NCBI RefSeq assembly: GCF_000526935.1
Contig: NZ_JAHA01000013.1
Span: 119,319-183,318 of the forward strand
Source: Butyrivibrio sp. FCS014
GTDB taxonomy: Bacteria > Bacillota > Clostridia > Lachnospirales > Lachnospiraceae
DNA: 64,000 nt
Reading direction: 5' to 3'
Part shown: positions 46,177 to 55,942 of the stretch, piece by piece
Layout: the number at the start of each line of letters is the position of its first letter
How positions within the stretch are numbered: position 1 is the first letter of the stretch
Made by a program: the position numbers and the translations under genes
Notes under the pieces: model-generated
Database searches by the model: none
What the model saw: the letters and a program-made list of their open reading frames with translations, nothing else
Told to the model about the DNA's origin: nothing

Positions 46177-46959
46177 ATGAATGTAAAAGCTTGTGTGTTT
46201 ACTGACAGGGGCAAAGTGCGTCGTGTCAATCAGGATGCAGCCATGATCAAGGTTGCCGCAACAAGGAGGCATGGAAGGATCTCTTTTGCCGTGGTATGTG
46301 ACGGAATGGGAGGCCTCTCAAAGGGAGAAGTGGCCAGCTGTAAGGCCGTAAGAGCACTGGAGAACTGGTTCTGCGAGGAGCTGCCCCTTATGCAGAACAT
46401 GAATGAGGAGAAGCTGTGGGATACCGCTGAGACTTCCCTAAGAAGGCTCGTTGCCAAGATCAGCGGCGAGATAAGGCGCTACGGTAAGCACAGGGGCATA
46501 AACCTTGGGACAACTCTCACGGCTCTTTTGCAGATAGGGCACAGATATCTTGCTTTTAATGTGGGTGATTCAAGGCTCTATGTCATAGACAGGGCATCGG
46601 CCAGGGCCATAACCAGAGACCAGAGTGTGATACAGGATAAGCTGGACAGAGGGCTTTTGCGGCCGGAGGATATTTCTTCGGATCCCGAAAGAAACGTTCT
46701 TCTTCAGAGCGTTGGAACTGCAGGAGGAGTTGAGCCCCAGGTTACAAGAGGTGAATTTAATGGAGATGTCACGGTGGTTGCCTGCAGTGACGGCTTCTGG
46801 AGAACCCTTGATACTTCAGAGCTTCATGATAAGCTGTGTCCCCAGATGTGCGTAACGCCTGAGGATATGCTGGAGGAATGCAGAAAGCTTGCACAGACTG
46901 CATGGTCAAGAAAAGAGGAAGATAATATCTCAGTAGCGGCCATGTGCCTAGAGTATTGA
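46177..46959 (+). CDS. PP2C-family Ser/Thr protein phosphatase
   Basis: The product is about 260 residues from the ATG at 46177 behind AGGAGA; the longer frame from 46084 runs into the terminator. Motifs: DRGKVRRVNQDAA, VVCDGMGGLSKGE, FNVGDSRLY, ITRDQSV and EDNISV carry the metal-binding Asp residues. It is followed by a kinase gene, so the two are a likely antagonistic pair. Confidence 0.92.
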   Translation: MNVKACVFTDRGKVRRVNQDAAMIKVAATRRHGRISFAVVCDGMGGLSKGEVASCKAVRALENWFCEELPLMQNMNEEKLWDTAETSLRRLVAKISGEIRRYGKHRGINLGTTLTALLQIGHRYLAFNVGDSRLYVIDRASARAITRDQSVIQDKLDRGLLRPEDISSDPERNVLLQSVGTAGGVEPQVTRGEFNGDVTVVACSDGFWRTLDTSELHDKLCPQMCVTPEDMLEECRKLAQTAWSRKEEDNISVAAMCLEY

Positions 46960-46973
46960 TGGAGGATAGCAGC

Positions 46974-47924
46974 ATGAGAGAGGGCGTTATGAAAAACGAG
47001 AGCCTTTACAGGGACAGATACCGCATTCTGCGAAAGCTTGGAGAGGGCGGCAGCAGCGTGGTTTACATGGGACATGATATGGAAAGCGGCAAGGCGGTTA
47101 CCGTCAAGGTGCTGAAGGAGGGGATATATACCGGGACGGATATGGTAAAAGCCGTGGAGGAGGAGACGGCTCTTTTGCAAAGACTTGACCACACGGCTAT
47201 CCCCAAGGTTGTGGCAGTTTATGAGGATGCCTTTGTGCTGGAGCATGTTCACGGGAACTCTCTGGAGAAGGTGTTAAAGGCTAAAGGACGGCTTTCGGAG
47301 AAGGAGGCGGTTCGTGTGGGAAGGGAGATACTTTCGATCCTGGCCTATCTCCATGGAAGGAAGACTCCGGTGATCTACAGGGATTTAAAGCCTGCAAATA
47401 TCATTGTAAAGCCCGACGGACATGTGGCGCTTATAGATTTCGGAGCGGCCAGGGAGTACATCCGTGGAGGCGGTGCTGATACGTTGAATCTGGGAACCTG
47501 CGGCTTTGCGGCCCCGGAGCAGTACGGAAGCCTTGGACAGACCGACGTGCGGACCGATATCTACTGCTTTGGGAGAACCATGATGCAGATGTTGCCGGCA
47601 AGGAGCACTTCTCCCGAACTTATGAGTATCCTTGAGAAGTGCACAAGGCCTGACAGGGACGACAGATTTGGAAGCTGTAAGGATATAGACAGGGCACTTC
47701 TTCGCTACCCGAGGGCGGTTGCCTTAAGGCGGCTGGTGATGGGAGCAAAGGCTGCGGTGATAGCTGCTGTGCTGGCCCTTGGAGTCACAGCTGTGGTAAA
47801 TCACTATGACACCATAAGAAGCTATGCCGCGGAGGACGCGAAACAGCGTATCCCCGCTGTGAAGGAGAGGCTTGGGAACGCGGGAATCCGTATACGGGCA
47901 GTGCTGGTTGAAGAGGAGAAATAA
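46974..47924 (+). CDS. Membrane-anchored Ser/Thr protein kinase
   Basis: The product is about 316 residues from the ATG at 46974, eight bases after GGAGG. The kinase domain has a glycine loop (GEGGSS, from residue 23), the VAIK-type Lys (VTVKV, K45), YRDLKPANI in place of HRD, and IDFGAA. A single membrane helix near residue 270 is followed by about 40 outside residues with no PASTA domains. It pairs with the PP2C gene and precedes an ABC exporter. The IreB homologue at 30772 is a possible substrate by analogy only. Confidence 0.9.
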   Translation: MREGVMKNESLYRDRYRILRKLGEGGSSVVYMGHDMESGKAVTVKVLKEGIYTGTDMVKAVEEETALLQRLDHTAIPKVVAVYEDAFVLEHVHGNSLEKVLKAKGRLSEKEAVRVGREILSILAYLHGRKTPVIYRDLKPANIIVKPDGHVALIDFGAAREYIRGGGADTLNLGTCGFAAPEQYGSLGQTDVRTDIYCFGRTMMQMLPARSTSPELMSILEKCTRPDRDDRFGSCKDIDRALLRYPRAVALRRLVMGAKAAVIAAVLALGVTAVVNHYDTIRSYAAEDAKQRIPAVKERLGNAGIRIRAVLVEEEK

Positions 47925-47925
47925 G

Positions 47926-48162
47926 ATGCTTATATTTGTATATACTTTCGTGATCATATTTATTGCCTTGGTGGTGATCCTGGGGCTTGGAAGTTTCCTT
48001 AAAGGAGATTCCGCTCCTGAGGTGATCCCTGAGGGAGAGGCTACGGCTGCCATGTGTACAACGAGACTTCTTGGCAGAAACCATGATGACTACAGCGTAT
48101 TGGACGATGACTTTGTCATCGAGCAGGATATGGTCTATACCTATGACTCTTTTAACCTGTGA
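47926..48162 (+). CDS. Small single-pass membrane protein
   Basis: The product is 78 residues from the ATG at 47926 behind GAGGAG; the frame extends upstream into the kinase gene and that part is unlikely. One N-terminal helix (residues 2-22) is followed by an acidic soluble part ending VYTYDSFNL. It lies immediately after the kinase gene and is probably cotranscribed. Function unknown. Confidence 0.6.
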   Translation: MLIFVYTFVIIFIALVVILGLGSFLKGDSAPEVIPEGEATAAMCTTRLLGRNHDDYSVLDDDFVIEQDMVYTYDSFNL

Positions 48163-48172
48163 AAAACAGCAT

Positions 48173-48201
48173 TTGTACTTCTGATTATACGGATATACAA
48201 T
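48173..48201 (+). promoter_or_regulatory. Promoter of the ABC exporter genes
   Basis: TTGTAC (48173-48178), 17 bases, then TACAAT (48196-48201), in the gap before the ABC genes. Confidence 0.55.
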
Positions 48202-48267
48202 GTATATACATAAAAGGGTATTTATGATGCAAACTCAGGTAAAGCATGGGGCATACAGGAGGACTAT

Positions 48268-49587
48268 ATGAGATTGGATCTGACCAATGGACTGAGAATG
48301 ATCAGTTTAGTACTTACGACGATAGGGTACTGGAAGATTTTTGAGAAGTGCGGGGTAAAGAAATTCTGGGCTGTTGTTCCCCTGGCAAGAGAGTACCATA
48401 TCTCCCTTTGTGCGGACAGAGAAGAGGATGGCAGGAAGTATATGTATATTTCCTTCATAGCCTTTGTGTTCGGCACCGTAATGGCCAGTGTACATTTACA
48501 GGATCCTTTCATTGTCGTGGTGGCTCTGATCGTGGCCATATCGTTCTCCATTGCAAATATCGTCTATATGGTGCGAATCTATACCGGCCTTGTGAAGAAC
48601 TTTGGAAGGTCCAGGAAATGGGTGGCACTGATGGTTATCTTTGAACCTGTGGTTATTCTTTATTGGGGATTATCACAAAAGTTCATGCCCATCAAAAAAG
48701 TGGAGTCCGACGATATCTCGGGTCAGGCAAAGACTCTCGGCACTGATGTGGCCAATATAAGTGACGGACTTACGGTTAACATAAATGAGCGGTCAGTGAT
48801 AGATCTTTTCCGAAAGAAAGTTCTTCTTAAGGATATTCACATGAATATCCCCCAGGGTCATATGGTCCTGCTTCTTGGAGGCTCCGGAGCCGGAAAGACA
48901 ACGTACCTCAATGCCGTAACCGGCTATGAAAAGGCTGATGCGAAGATCACCCTCGGGGATAATGATATTTACAAGGATTATGACAAGATGATGTATGACA
49001 TCGGCTTTGTTCCCCAGCAGGATCTCATGCGCGGCAATGACACGGTGGCTCTCACATTGTCTGATGCAGCTACTTTGCGCCTTCCCACCAACATTTCATT
49101 TGCCGAGAGGAATGAGCGCATAGCCAAGGTCCTTGAGCAGTTCGGCCTCTCCTCCGTAAAGGACAGCCTTGTGGAAAAGCTTTCCGGAGGCCAGAGAAAG
49201 AGGCTTTCCATAGCCATGGAATTTATCTCGGATCCCTCACTGTTTATTCTGGATGAGCCGGATTCCGGCCTTGACGGCGTTGTTGCCAGAGCTCTTTTTG
49301 AGAAGCTAAGAGCCATCGCCGATGAGGGAAAAATTGTAGTGGTCATCACCCACACTCCCGACAGAGTCATAGATCTTTTTGATGACGTCATAGTTCTTGC
49401 CAAGGATGCCGGAAGGACCGGCCGCCTTGCCTATTACGGCCCTGTAAACGAAGCCTATGAATTCTTCGGAAAATCCTCCATGGAGGAGATACTTCTTACC
49501 ATCAACCAGAAGGAGGAAGGCGGAGAAGGCAGAGCTGACGAGTTCGTGGAGAAATATGCGGACTATATGAGAGAAAGGGTAGGGTGA
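48268..49587 (+). CDS. ABC transporter ATP-binding protein with N-terminal membrane domain (ABCG-like)
   Basis: The product is 439 residues. The first 140 have about three to four hydrophobic segments. The ABC domain has Walker A GGSGAGKTT (204-212), signature LSGGQRKRLS and Walker B LFILDEPDSGLDG, closest to ABCG/White-type exporters such as mycobacterial Rv1747. Here the FHA domain of Rv1747 is replaced by a membrane segment. The permease follows as a separate gene. The nearby kinase and phosphatase suggest phospho-control, by analogy with PknF-Rv1747; this is inference. Confidence 0.85.
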   Translation: MRLDLTNGLRMISLVLTTIGYWKIFEKCGVKKFWAVVPLAREYHISLCADREEDGRKYMYISFIAFVFGTVMASVHLQDPFIVVVALIVAISFSIANIVYMVRIYTGLVKNFGRSRKWVALMVIFEPVVILYWGLSQKFMPIKKVESDDISGQAKTLGTDVANISDGLTVNINERSVIDLFRKKVLLKDIHMNIPQGHMVLLLGGSGAGKTTYLNAVTGYEKADAKITLGDNDIYKDYDKMMYDIGFVPQQDLMRGNDTVALTLSDAATLRLPTNISFAERNERIAKVLEQFGLSSVKDSLVEKLSGGQRKRLSIAMEFISDPSLFILDEPDSGLDGVVARALFEKLRAIADEGKIVVVITHTPDRVIDLFDDVIVLAKDAGRTGRLAYYGPVNEAYEFFGKSSMEEILLTINQKEEGGEGRADEFVEKYADYMRERVG

Positions 49588-49593
49588 CGGACT

Positions 49594-50538
49594 ATGAGAA
49601 CAAAACGAATAAGCCGCCAGGGACGTTTGTCACAGACCATTATATATCTTGGAAAACTCTTCAGAATGTTCATATTCCAGAATGACTGGAAGGTGCTTCC
49701 CATGTCAGCCATAGTTGCAGGACTTGTGGCTTTCGCTGTGGGCGCCAATATCTATAAGACCATGGAGGGAACCTTAACAGGAACTTTCGCCCTTGCCTGT
49801 GTATGCATCTGGAACGGCTTTTTTAACTCTATACAGGTGATCTGCAGGGAAAGAGCCATCGTAAAAAGAGAGCACAGATCAGGCCTCCACATAAGCGCCT
49901 ATATGGCGGCCCACGTGATCTATCAGGCGGTTCTGTGCGTTTTGCAGGTCATTATAATGATTTTTGTCTGCACCAGTATGGGAGTAGTAATGCCGCAAAA
50001 GAGCCTGGTGACTTCATGGCCAATCCTGGATATAGGGATAACTCTGTTCTTTATTACTTTTGCTGCAGACATGCTGGCCCTTTTGGTATCGGCTTTTGCC
50101 AGGACCACTACAGCGGCCATGACGATAATGCCTTTCCTGCTTATCGTACAGCTTATTTTTTCAGGTGGATTTTTCAATCTGCCGGAGGCTGCCATGCCTC
50201 TTACGAATCTGACTGCCACTAAGTGGGGACTTACTGCACTTTGTGCTCAGGGAGACTATAACTCCCTTCCCATGGTTAGCGTGTGGAACAGTGCCGTGAA
50301 GATGAAAGATATAGATGTAGAAGGTGAAAAACCGGTCCTGCATGTACTGCAGTATATAGAGGATAATGACTTAAGAGATGAAGTCCTCATGCAAACTGCA
50401 GAGCAGAACCGGAATCCCGACTATGATTTCAATATAGATATTGTGTCACGTTGCTGGCAATGGCTCATTTTCTGGGCTGCTGCCTATATACTTATAGCAA
50501 CAGTCCTTCTGGAGCGTATTGATAAAGACAAGAGGTAG
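49594..50538 (+). CDS. ABC-2 type permease of the ABCG-like exporter
   Basis: The product is 314 residues. About six membrane helices match the ABC-2 layout (AFAVGANIYKTMEGT, WNGFFNSIQVICRERAIVKREHRSGL, AMTIMPFLLIVQLIFSGGFFNLP), including the E-R-x-I-x-K-R-E-x-x-x-G signature of ABCG permeases. It follows its ATPase by six bases and ends seven bases from the convergent coiled-coil gene, with no terminator between them. Confidence 0.88.
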   Translation: MRTKRISRQGRLSQTIIYLGKLFRMFIFQNDWKVLPMSAIVAGLVAFAVGANIYKTMEGTLTGTFALACVCIWNGFFNSIQVICRERAIVKREHRSGLHISAYMAAHVIYQAVLCVLQVIIMIFVCTSMGVVMPQKSLVTSWPILDIGITLFFITFAADMLALLVSAFARTTTAAMTIMPFLLIVQLIFSGGFFNLPEAAMPLTNLTATKWGLTALCAQGDYNSLPMVSVWNSAVKMKDIDVEGEKPVLHVLQYIEDNDLRDEVLMQTAEQNRNPDYDFNIDIVSRCWQWLIFWAAAYILIATVLLERIDKDKR

Positions 50539-50544
50539 ATGTCT

Positions 50545-53349
50545 TTACTTAGTCTTATTCTTGTTATTGTTTCTTCTGATAACTTCTTCTGTAGAAATGC
50601 CAAGGACTGCAAGAAGAGCGATGAGCCAACCTACGAGACCCTTTCTTCCGTCAGGAATCTGACCGGCAAGAGGGGTCTCTTCGTCTGTGATGTCCTGAGT
50701 GGTGAAAGCAGCAGTGGTCTTGCTCTCTGATGCTTTGAGTTCCTGATCCTGATCACCTGCAACTGCAGCAGTGATGTCTTTTGTCTCCTGAGTATCTGTT
50801 GTATCGCTTTCGGTAGCAGCAGCGCTCTTCTTAACTGAAGAAGCTTTAGTAGATCTCTTTGCACCAAGAACGGCAGCATCTGCATTTGCTGCAGCTGTGG
50901 TTGTTGTGGTAACGGTTCTTACTACAGCAGGAGCTGCGGGAGTGCTGTCATTGCTCTCCTGTGATGAAGAATCTGAAGGTCTTACTGAAGGCTTGGGAGT
51001 GAGTCTGTCAACGATCGCATCCCTTGACTTCTGTGCCTTGTCAAGCTGACCTTTGATCTCGTCAAGAATCTGCTTCTTGCCTGTAAGATCCTCATTGGCC
51101 TCATCCAGCTGTCTCTTAAGCTGATCAAGGATAAGGGTGTCGGGTGAAATGATCTTTCCGTCAATGGTGTGCTTTCTGTCAAGGTCCTTGATGGCCTCTT
51201 CAATCTCATTTACCTTGTTCTGAGCATCTGTAACAGCGGTCTGTGCCTCTTTAACGGCTACAGTAAGATCCTTGCAGGCATCAACGGCCTTTGCGTATTC
51301 TGCTCTTGCAGCTTTCTTGTCGGCAGCAGCTTCCTTTTTGGCAGTCTGGTAATCATGTCTTGCTGCTGTCTCAGCCTTATCGGCTTCGCGCTTTTCTCTG
51401 GCAGCATCTTCCTTAGCCTTTGCAGCGGCCTCCTTTTTGGCTGTGATGTCGGAGAGCTCGCTCTTAGCAGTATCAAGGTCAGCCTTAAGCTTTGCTGTGT
51501 TTCCTTCCTTCTTGTCAATCTTATCCTGAATCTTTGCCACCTGTGCAGCCTTGTTCTTTTCAAGACCTGCATAGTATGAGTAGGTATCCTCTGCCTCCTG
51601 ATAAGCAGCACCCTTAACCTCTAAATCATAGAGAGCACGTGCATAGGCATCCTTCTTGGTGTAGTAGTTATCATAAGCTGTATTGATGTCTGAAATAAGC
51701 TGGGTAGACTTGCTGATCTCATCATCAAGAGTGCTTATATATTCCTGAGTCTCTTCTTTATAGTCATTAAGCTTTGCAAGGCCCTCATTGATAGCTTTGA
51801 TATCATCCCGGGTCTTATTTATTGCATAATTGATATTACGGATCTTCTGCTCAGCTACACCGATCTCTTCGTTAGCTGCCCAGTACTCGTCTTCAAGCTT
51901 TTTCAGATCTGCGCGGCTTGCACCGGATCTCTTTGCCTCTGCCCACTTCTGGCCGGCAATAGCTCTCTTCATTACGGCTTCATCCTTCTCGTTCTGAGCT
52001 GTATTAAGATCCTCATTATATCCGGAAATCTTGTCATTTGCAGTCTGAACAGATTCCTCGCCGGTTGTGATCAGGGACTCAATGTACTCAAGGTTGTTGC
52101 TGTAGTAGGCTTTCTCATCTTCGCAGTCGCTGATGTAGCCTGCGATAGCCTTTCTTGAATAACCGCTGTACTTTATAGCCTCGTTCATGGCGTCGATGAA
52201 CTCGTTACAGCTGGTCTCCACAGTGTCGTTGGCTGTATTGTATTCCTCTGATGCTGTATTCAGATCAGCCTCAGCTTCCTGGAACTTTGCGTTGATCTTA
52301 TCGTACTCAGCCTGGCGCTTTGCGAGTTCCTCCTCGAGCTTGGCTGTGTCGCCTTCGCTCTTCTCGATAGCTTTCTCCAGGTTCTCAACTTTTCTCTTGG
52401 CTACTTCTGCCTGATCCTTGAGCTTGTCATAAGCCTTCTGTGCCTTGTCGGCAGCAGCTTCCTTCTTCTCAAGCTCCTTGGAAGCCTCATCGTAAGCGGC
52501 CTTTGCTGCCTCAACCTTATCGTCTGCAGCCTTTTCTGCATTCTCAAGCTGTGTTTTGGCATCTTCACTGGCCTTGGTTGCCTGTGTCTCAAGATTTGAA
52601 AGAGTCATCTGTGCAAGCTTGAGGTTCTCCTCAGCCTCGGCAAGATCTGCATCAGCTGTGGCAGCAGCCTTCTCGTAGTCAGCCTGTGCCTTCTCTACGG
52701 CAGCTTTGGCTTCCTCGTACTCAGCGTTGATCTCCTCGGACTTTGCAAGTGCATCCTCATAGATCTTTCCGGCCTCTGTAGCAATCTCTTTTGCCTTCTC
52801 AAGGTTTGCGTTGGCATCAGCGATCGTACCTGAGTTATCCACAGCCTCTTTTGCCTTAGACATCTCTGTTGACTTCTCCTCAAGCTGTTTCTGGGTTTCA
52901 TCATTGAGATTCTGTGCATCTGATGCTGCGTTTAATGCATCAACGATTCCCTCTTCAATGTCGTTATTTATCTCTTCAAGCTTCTGAACATCCCCTTCGA
53001 GCTTGTCATCACCGGCTGCGATGGCATCGTTTGCGGTGTTAAGCTCGGATCTTTCGCCGTCGATCTTTTTGTTGTCAGTCTCAATCCCCTCATCAAGAAC
53101 CGCATCAACAGCTTCATTTACATCCTCAACTTTTTCATTCACTTCCTCTGTTGCTTCCTGATACTCTGTAACAACATCCTGCGCATCCTTGGAATTCTCT
53201 TCGGAAGGAATCTCTTCGGCAGGAATATCAGTTTTTGAATTCTCATCTCCTTCGGCGGCAAAAGCGGTAACAGGTGTTGCAGCCATTGCAGCACTAAGAC
53301 CGATTGCCATTGCGCGTACCAGGTTTTTGTTTACGATTTTCTTTTTCAT
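50545..53349 (-). CDS. Large secreted coiled-coil surface protein
   Basis: The product is 934 residues. An N-terminal signal peptide is seen (VRAMAIGLSAAMAATPVTAFA). Almost the whole mature region is Ala/Glu/Lys-rich heptad coiled coil. A Ser/Thr/Ala-rich region follows, then a C-terminal helix (GLVGWLIALLAVLG) and a basic tail, preceded by TDEETPLAG. That TPLA-type pattern occurs before the last helix in surface proteins of related Clostridia; a true LPXTG is absent, so sortase anchoring is doubtful. It may be an adhesin or wall spacer. Confidence 0.82.
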   Translation of the reverse strand: MKKKIVNKNLVRAMAIGLSAAMAATPVTAFAAEGDENSKTDIPAEEIPSEENSKDAQDVVTEYQEATEEVNEKVEDVNEAVDAVLDEGIETDNKKIDGERSELNTANDAIAAGDDKLEGDVQKLEEINNDIEEGIVDALNAASDAQNLNDETQKQLEEKSTEMSKAKEAVDNSGTIADANANLEKAKEIATEAGKIYEDALAKSEEINAEYEEAKAAVEKAQADYEKAAATADADLAEAEENLKLAQMTLSNLETQATKASEDAKTQLENAEKAADDKVEAAKAAYDEASKELEKKEAAADKAQKAYDKLKDQAEVAKRKVENLEKAIEKSEGDTAKLEEELAKRQAEYDKINAKFQEAEADLNTASEEYNTANDTVETSCNEFIDAMNEAIKYSGYSRKAIAGYISDCEDEKAYYSNNLEYIESLITTGEESVQTANDKISGYNEDLNTAQNEKDEAVMKRAIAGQKWAEAKRSGASRADLKKLEDEYWAANEEIGVAEQKIRNINYAINKTRDDIKAINEGLAKLNDYKEETQEYISTLDDEISKSTQLISDINTAYDNYYTKKDAYARALYDLEVKGAAYQEAEDTYSYYAGLEKNKAAQVAKIQDKIDKKEGNTAKLKADLDTAKSELSDITAKKEAAAKAKEDAAREKREADKAETAARHDYQTAKKEAAADKKAARAEYAKAVDACKDLTVAVKEAQTAVTDAQNKVNEIEEAIKDLDRKHTIDGKIISPDTLILDQLKRQLDEANEDLTGKKQILDEIKGQLDKAQKSRDAIVDRLTPKPSVRPSDSSSQESNDSTPAAPAVVRTVTTTTTAAANADAAVLGAKRSTKASSVKKSAAATESDTTDTQETKDITAAVAGDQDQELKASESKTTAAFTTQDITDEETPLAGQIPDGRKGLVGWLIALLAVLGISTEEVIRRNNNKNKTK

Positions 53350-53379
53350 CTCTTAAGTCTCCCTTGAAATTTTTTTCCT

Positions 53380-53396
53380 CTTGTGAACAACACAAG
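53380..53396 (-). other. Hairpin in the leader of the coiled-coil surface protein gene
   Basis: CTTGTG and CACAAG pair around a five-base loop, about 30 bases upstream of the gene's start. This may be a leader stem-loop affecting mRNA stability. The rest of the 319-base gap (53350-53668) is AT-rich and holds only this, the promoter below, and nothing gene-like. Confidence 0.45.
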
Positions 53397-53592
53397 TGGC
53401 ATCTTACTACTTGAAAATCATAAAATCCATAGAAAATCACAAAGTTTAGAAGGTTTAATATCGCATTAATCGGCTGTTTATTTTCTGTTTAGATTTTTAA
53501 TTTCATGTTTAAAATCGCCGAGTGAAATAATGTTGTAATTCTAAAGAACTTATAAACTGGGGCACAAAAGCGAACAAATGTTCAGAAAAATG

Positions 53593-53634
53593 TAGACTGA
53601 AAAGAGCATACGGGGTATACTGAAAATGTATACG
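53593..53634 (+). promoter_or_regulatory. Promoter and GTATAC dyad upstream of the TIR gene
   Basis: TAGACT (53593-53598), 17 bases, then TATACT (53616-53621). Two palindromic GTATAC hexamers (53615-53620 and 53629-53634), seven bases apart, overlap the -10 box and could be an operator. Confidence 0.45.
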
Positions 53635-53668
53635 CTTTTATACAGATAATGTCGCAGGAGAGTGATCA

Positions 53669-55891
53669 ATGACAGGGGAAGATCAGCGCTTTTATTATAT
53701 GGAACATCCTGCCAAGGCGGCGGGAAGACAGCTTCGCAAGACAGAGAGAGTTTACCTTTGCTCCTGCCCGGAGGATATAGAGGCTGCCAAAGAGATTTCC
53801 GGGACGATACAGCAGATGTATCAGGCGGATATTTGGATTTCCAAGGGAGCCGAGAGCTCTTTTGACCGGGGGTACCTTGAGGCTGTCCTTGGCGGAAGCT
53901 TTACCATGGTGGCCCTGATTGTCAGCGGCAGATTATTGGGCGGCTCTGATGCACCCTTTAAGGATGTTCTTAAAGCGGCGGTGGATCTTGGTATCAGGAT
54001 CCTTCCCATTGCCATAGAGCCCGGAGTATCTGCGCGTTTTTCGGAAGTTTATGGCCACATGCAGGTTCTTGACTACTGCGGTAGCGAGGCCAAGGCAAGG
54101 CTGAAGCACTATATAGACGGCTATGTGGATCTCTACACAGTGATAGATGATGAGGGGCCGGCGATTCCCGAGCTGTTTTCCTTCCATATTTTCATGAGCT
54201 ACAGGAAGAAGAATCTGGTGCAGCTGACGGAGCTTATGAAGAAGATCCGCAGGTGGCCGGAACATCTTGACACATCAATCTGGTACGACGATGCGCTGGT
54301 GGAGGGAGAGAACTACGACGACCAGATCCTGGAACAGCTTAAGGGCAGCGATGTGATACTTCTTGTTATGACGCCGGATGTTCTTGAGGAGGGCAACTAT
54401 GTCCTAAGGTGCGAACTCCCCGACGCTCGCAGATTCGGGAAAAGAGTCATCACTTTCGTGACAGAGGAGACTGACCCGGAGGCTCTCGGGAAACACAGTG
54501 ATTTCACGGGAGAAGTGGTGTATGACCTTGATGCGCTGCGCCTTATTCTAAAAGAAGAACACGATAAGGCAGCAGGAGCGGAGAATAACCTTACGGATGA
54601 AGCCGCGTACAAACTGGGACTTTGCTATTTGGCAGGAAACGGAACGGCAAGAGACCCTATGATGGGTGAGATAGCTCTGGATGTTGCGGCAAGGAGCGGA
54701 CACCCCTACGCAAGCGCAAGGCTCGGTCAGATCCTCTTTGAGAAAGGTGACCCGGAGCGGGGCGCAGCTTATATGGAAAATGCGCTGGATCTTTTGTGCC
54801 GGATAAGGCAGGAGAGAGGCGGCCTTAGCGGCAACGAGATGAGCACTATGGGCACGGCCGATAAGCTCATGAGAATTCTGCTTCACTATTATATAGGGAA
54901 CATCATGTACCTTGAGGCCTGGAACATGCTCCACAAGGTTGAGACTGTTATGATGGCTCCGCCGAACCTTCAGTACGGAATGGTGTACACCGCTGCGGGG
55001 GCTTTTGAGTTTGCAAGGAGAACCTTTGCAAATATAGAAGAAGATATTCAGAATCAGGAGCTCTTTTCCCCGGGGATTAAGAGTCTTTCCGACAAGTGCG
55101 AGTTCTATGCCAATTACGGCGAGACTATAGTATGCATGCTCATAAACGGGCAGCTTGATGTATCCAAGGCATTCACCCTTGGAAGATATCTTCTGGAAAC
55201 CGCCATGGACGCTGTTGTGGAAATGGCGAAGGCCGCTGCCGGTACCATGGACCTTGATATCGTGTACAGGGTGGATTACTACTACTTTTGCATGATCGGA
55301 ATTGCTGCTGATTCAGGCGACAGAGAGCTTGTAGCCGGCATGTTTGACAGGGAGGAGGAGTTCCTTGATGCCTTCGGGATCAGGGAGGCGGCAAGATCAG
55401 GCAGGGGCAATCCTCCTCACTTCTTCCCGGTGGATCTAAGATACGATTCTCTTGAAGAGCTGAAGAGGAAAGTTGATGCAAGGACCTGCTGGTCCGAGCT
55501 GTTTGTAACTCCCGCTGAACCTGCAGAGATCTTTCCGCTGCAGGAGAATATAGAAGGAGTGTTTGGAGATATAGATGGTAATGCGGTGATATCCTCCTAT
55601 CAGTGCCCCTTCTGCAGGCTGAGAATGTACAAGATGGTATTTTCGGAGGGTAACGATCCTGATCTCTATCTTGGAAGAGACAGGAAATATATTTTGAATC
55701 CCGCCAGGGTTTTCCTGTGCCCGGGAGGACATATGTATGCGGTGAGTAAAGGACACAGACTTACGGATTATCCTGTGTTCATGGCAAGTCCCGTGGTTGA
55801 TAAGGACAGCCGGCTTGGACGCGGACTTTTTGACATGTGGTGGAAGTACTTTGATTCCATAGCGGATATAAATGCCCGCAGGAAGGAATAG
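53669..55891 (+). CDS. Tandem-TIR protein with Sel1 repeats and C-terminal zinc-binding motif
   Basis: The product is 740 residues. There are two TIR-like domains: residues about 26-160 (ERVYLCSCPED) and 171-300 (FHIFMSYRKKN). The second has the YVLRCEL segment with Glu249 where TIR NADases keep the catalytic Glu; the first lacks an equivalent and may be inactive. Sel1/TPR-like helical repeats cover about 311-375 (YKLGLCYLAGNGTARD). A long helical region follows, then a Cys pattern (CPFC, later CPGGH) suggesting a zinc site. The family is probably a signalling or defence NAD-cleaving enzyme. Base composition matches the core genome, unlike the next two genes. Confidence 0.8.
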   Translation: MTGEDQRFYYMEHPAKAAGRQLRKTERVYLCSCPEDIEAAKEISGTIQQMYQADIWISKGAESSFDRGYLEAVLGGSFTMVALIVSGRLLGGSDAPFKDVLKAAVDLGIRILPIAIEPGVSARFSEVYGHMQVLDYCGSEAKARLKHYIDGYVDLYTVIDDEGPAIPELFSFHIFMSYRKKNLVQLTELMKKIRRWPEHLDTSIWYDDALVEGENYDDQILEQLKGSDVILLVMTPDVLEEGNYVLRCELPDARRFGKRVITFVTEETDPEALGKHSDFTGEVVYDLDALRLILKEEHDKAAGAENNLTDEAAYKLGLCYLAGNGTARDPMMGEIALDVAARSGHPYASARLGQILFEKGDPERGAAYMENALDLLCRIRQERGGLSGNEMSTMGTADKLMRILLHYYIGNIMYLEAWNMLHKVETVMMAPPNLQYGMVYTAAGAFEFARRTFANIEEDIQNQELFSPGIKSLSDKCEFYANYGETIVCMLINGQLDVSKAFTLGRYLLETAMDAVVEMAKAAAGTMDLDIVYRVDYYYFCMIGIAADSGDRELVAGMFDREEEFLDAFGIREAARSGRGNPPHFFPVDLRYDSLEELKRKVDARTCWSELFVTPAEPAEIFPLQENIEGVFGDIDGNAVISSYQCPFCRLRMYKMVFSEGNDPDLYLGRDRKYILNPARVFLCPGGHMYAVSKGHRLTDYPVFMASPVVDKDSRLGRGLFDMWWKYFDSIADINARRKE

Positions 55892-55942
55892 GGAAAAGAG
55901 TCATAAGGATGATACTTTTAAATGGGGGAGGACAATCGTTGT

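Noticed and set aside
50545..53349. Sortase-anchored LPXTG protein
   Set aside because: The C-terminal helix and basic tail are present, but no LPXTG or close variant is found; only TPLAG lies before the helix.
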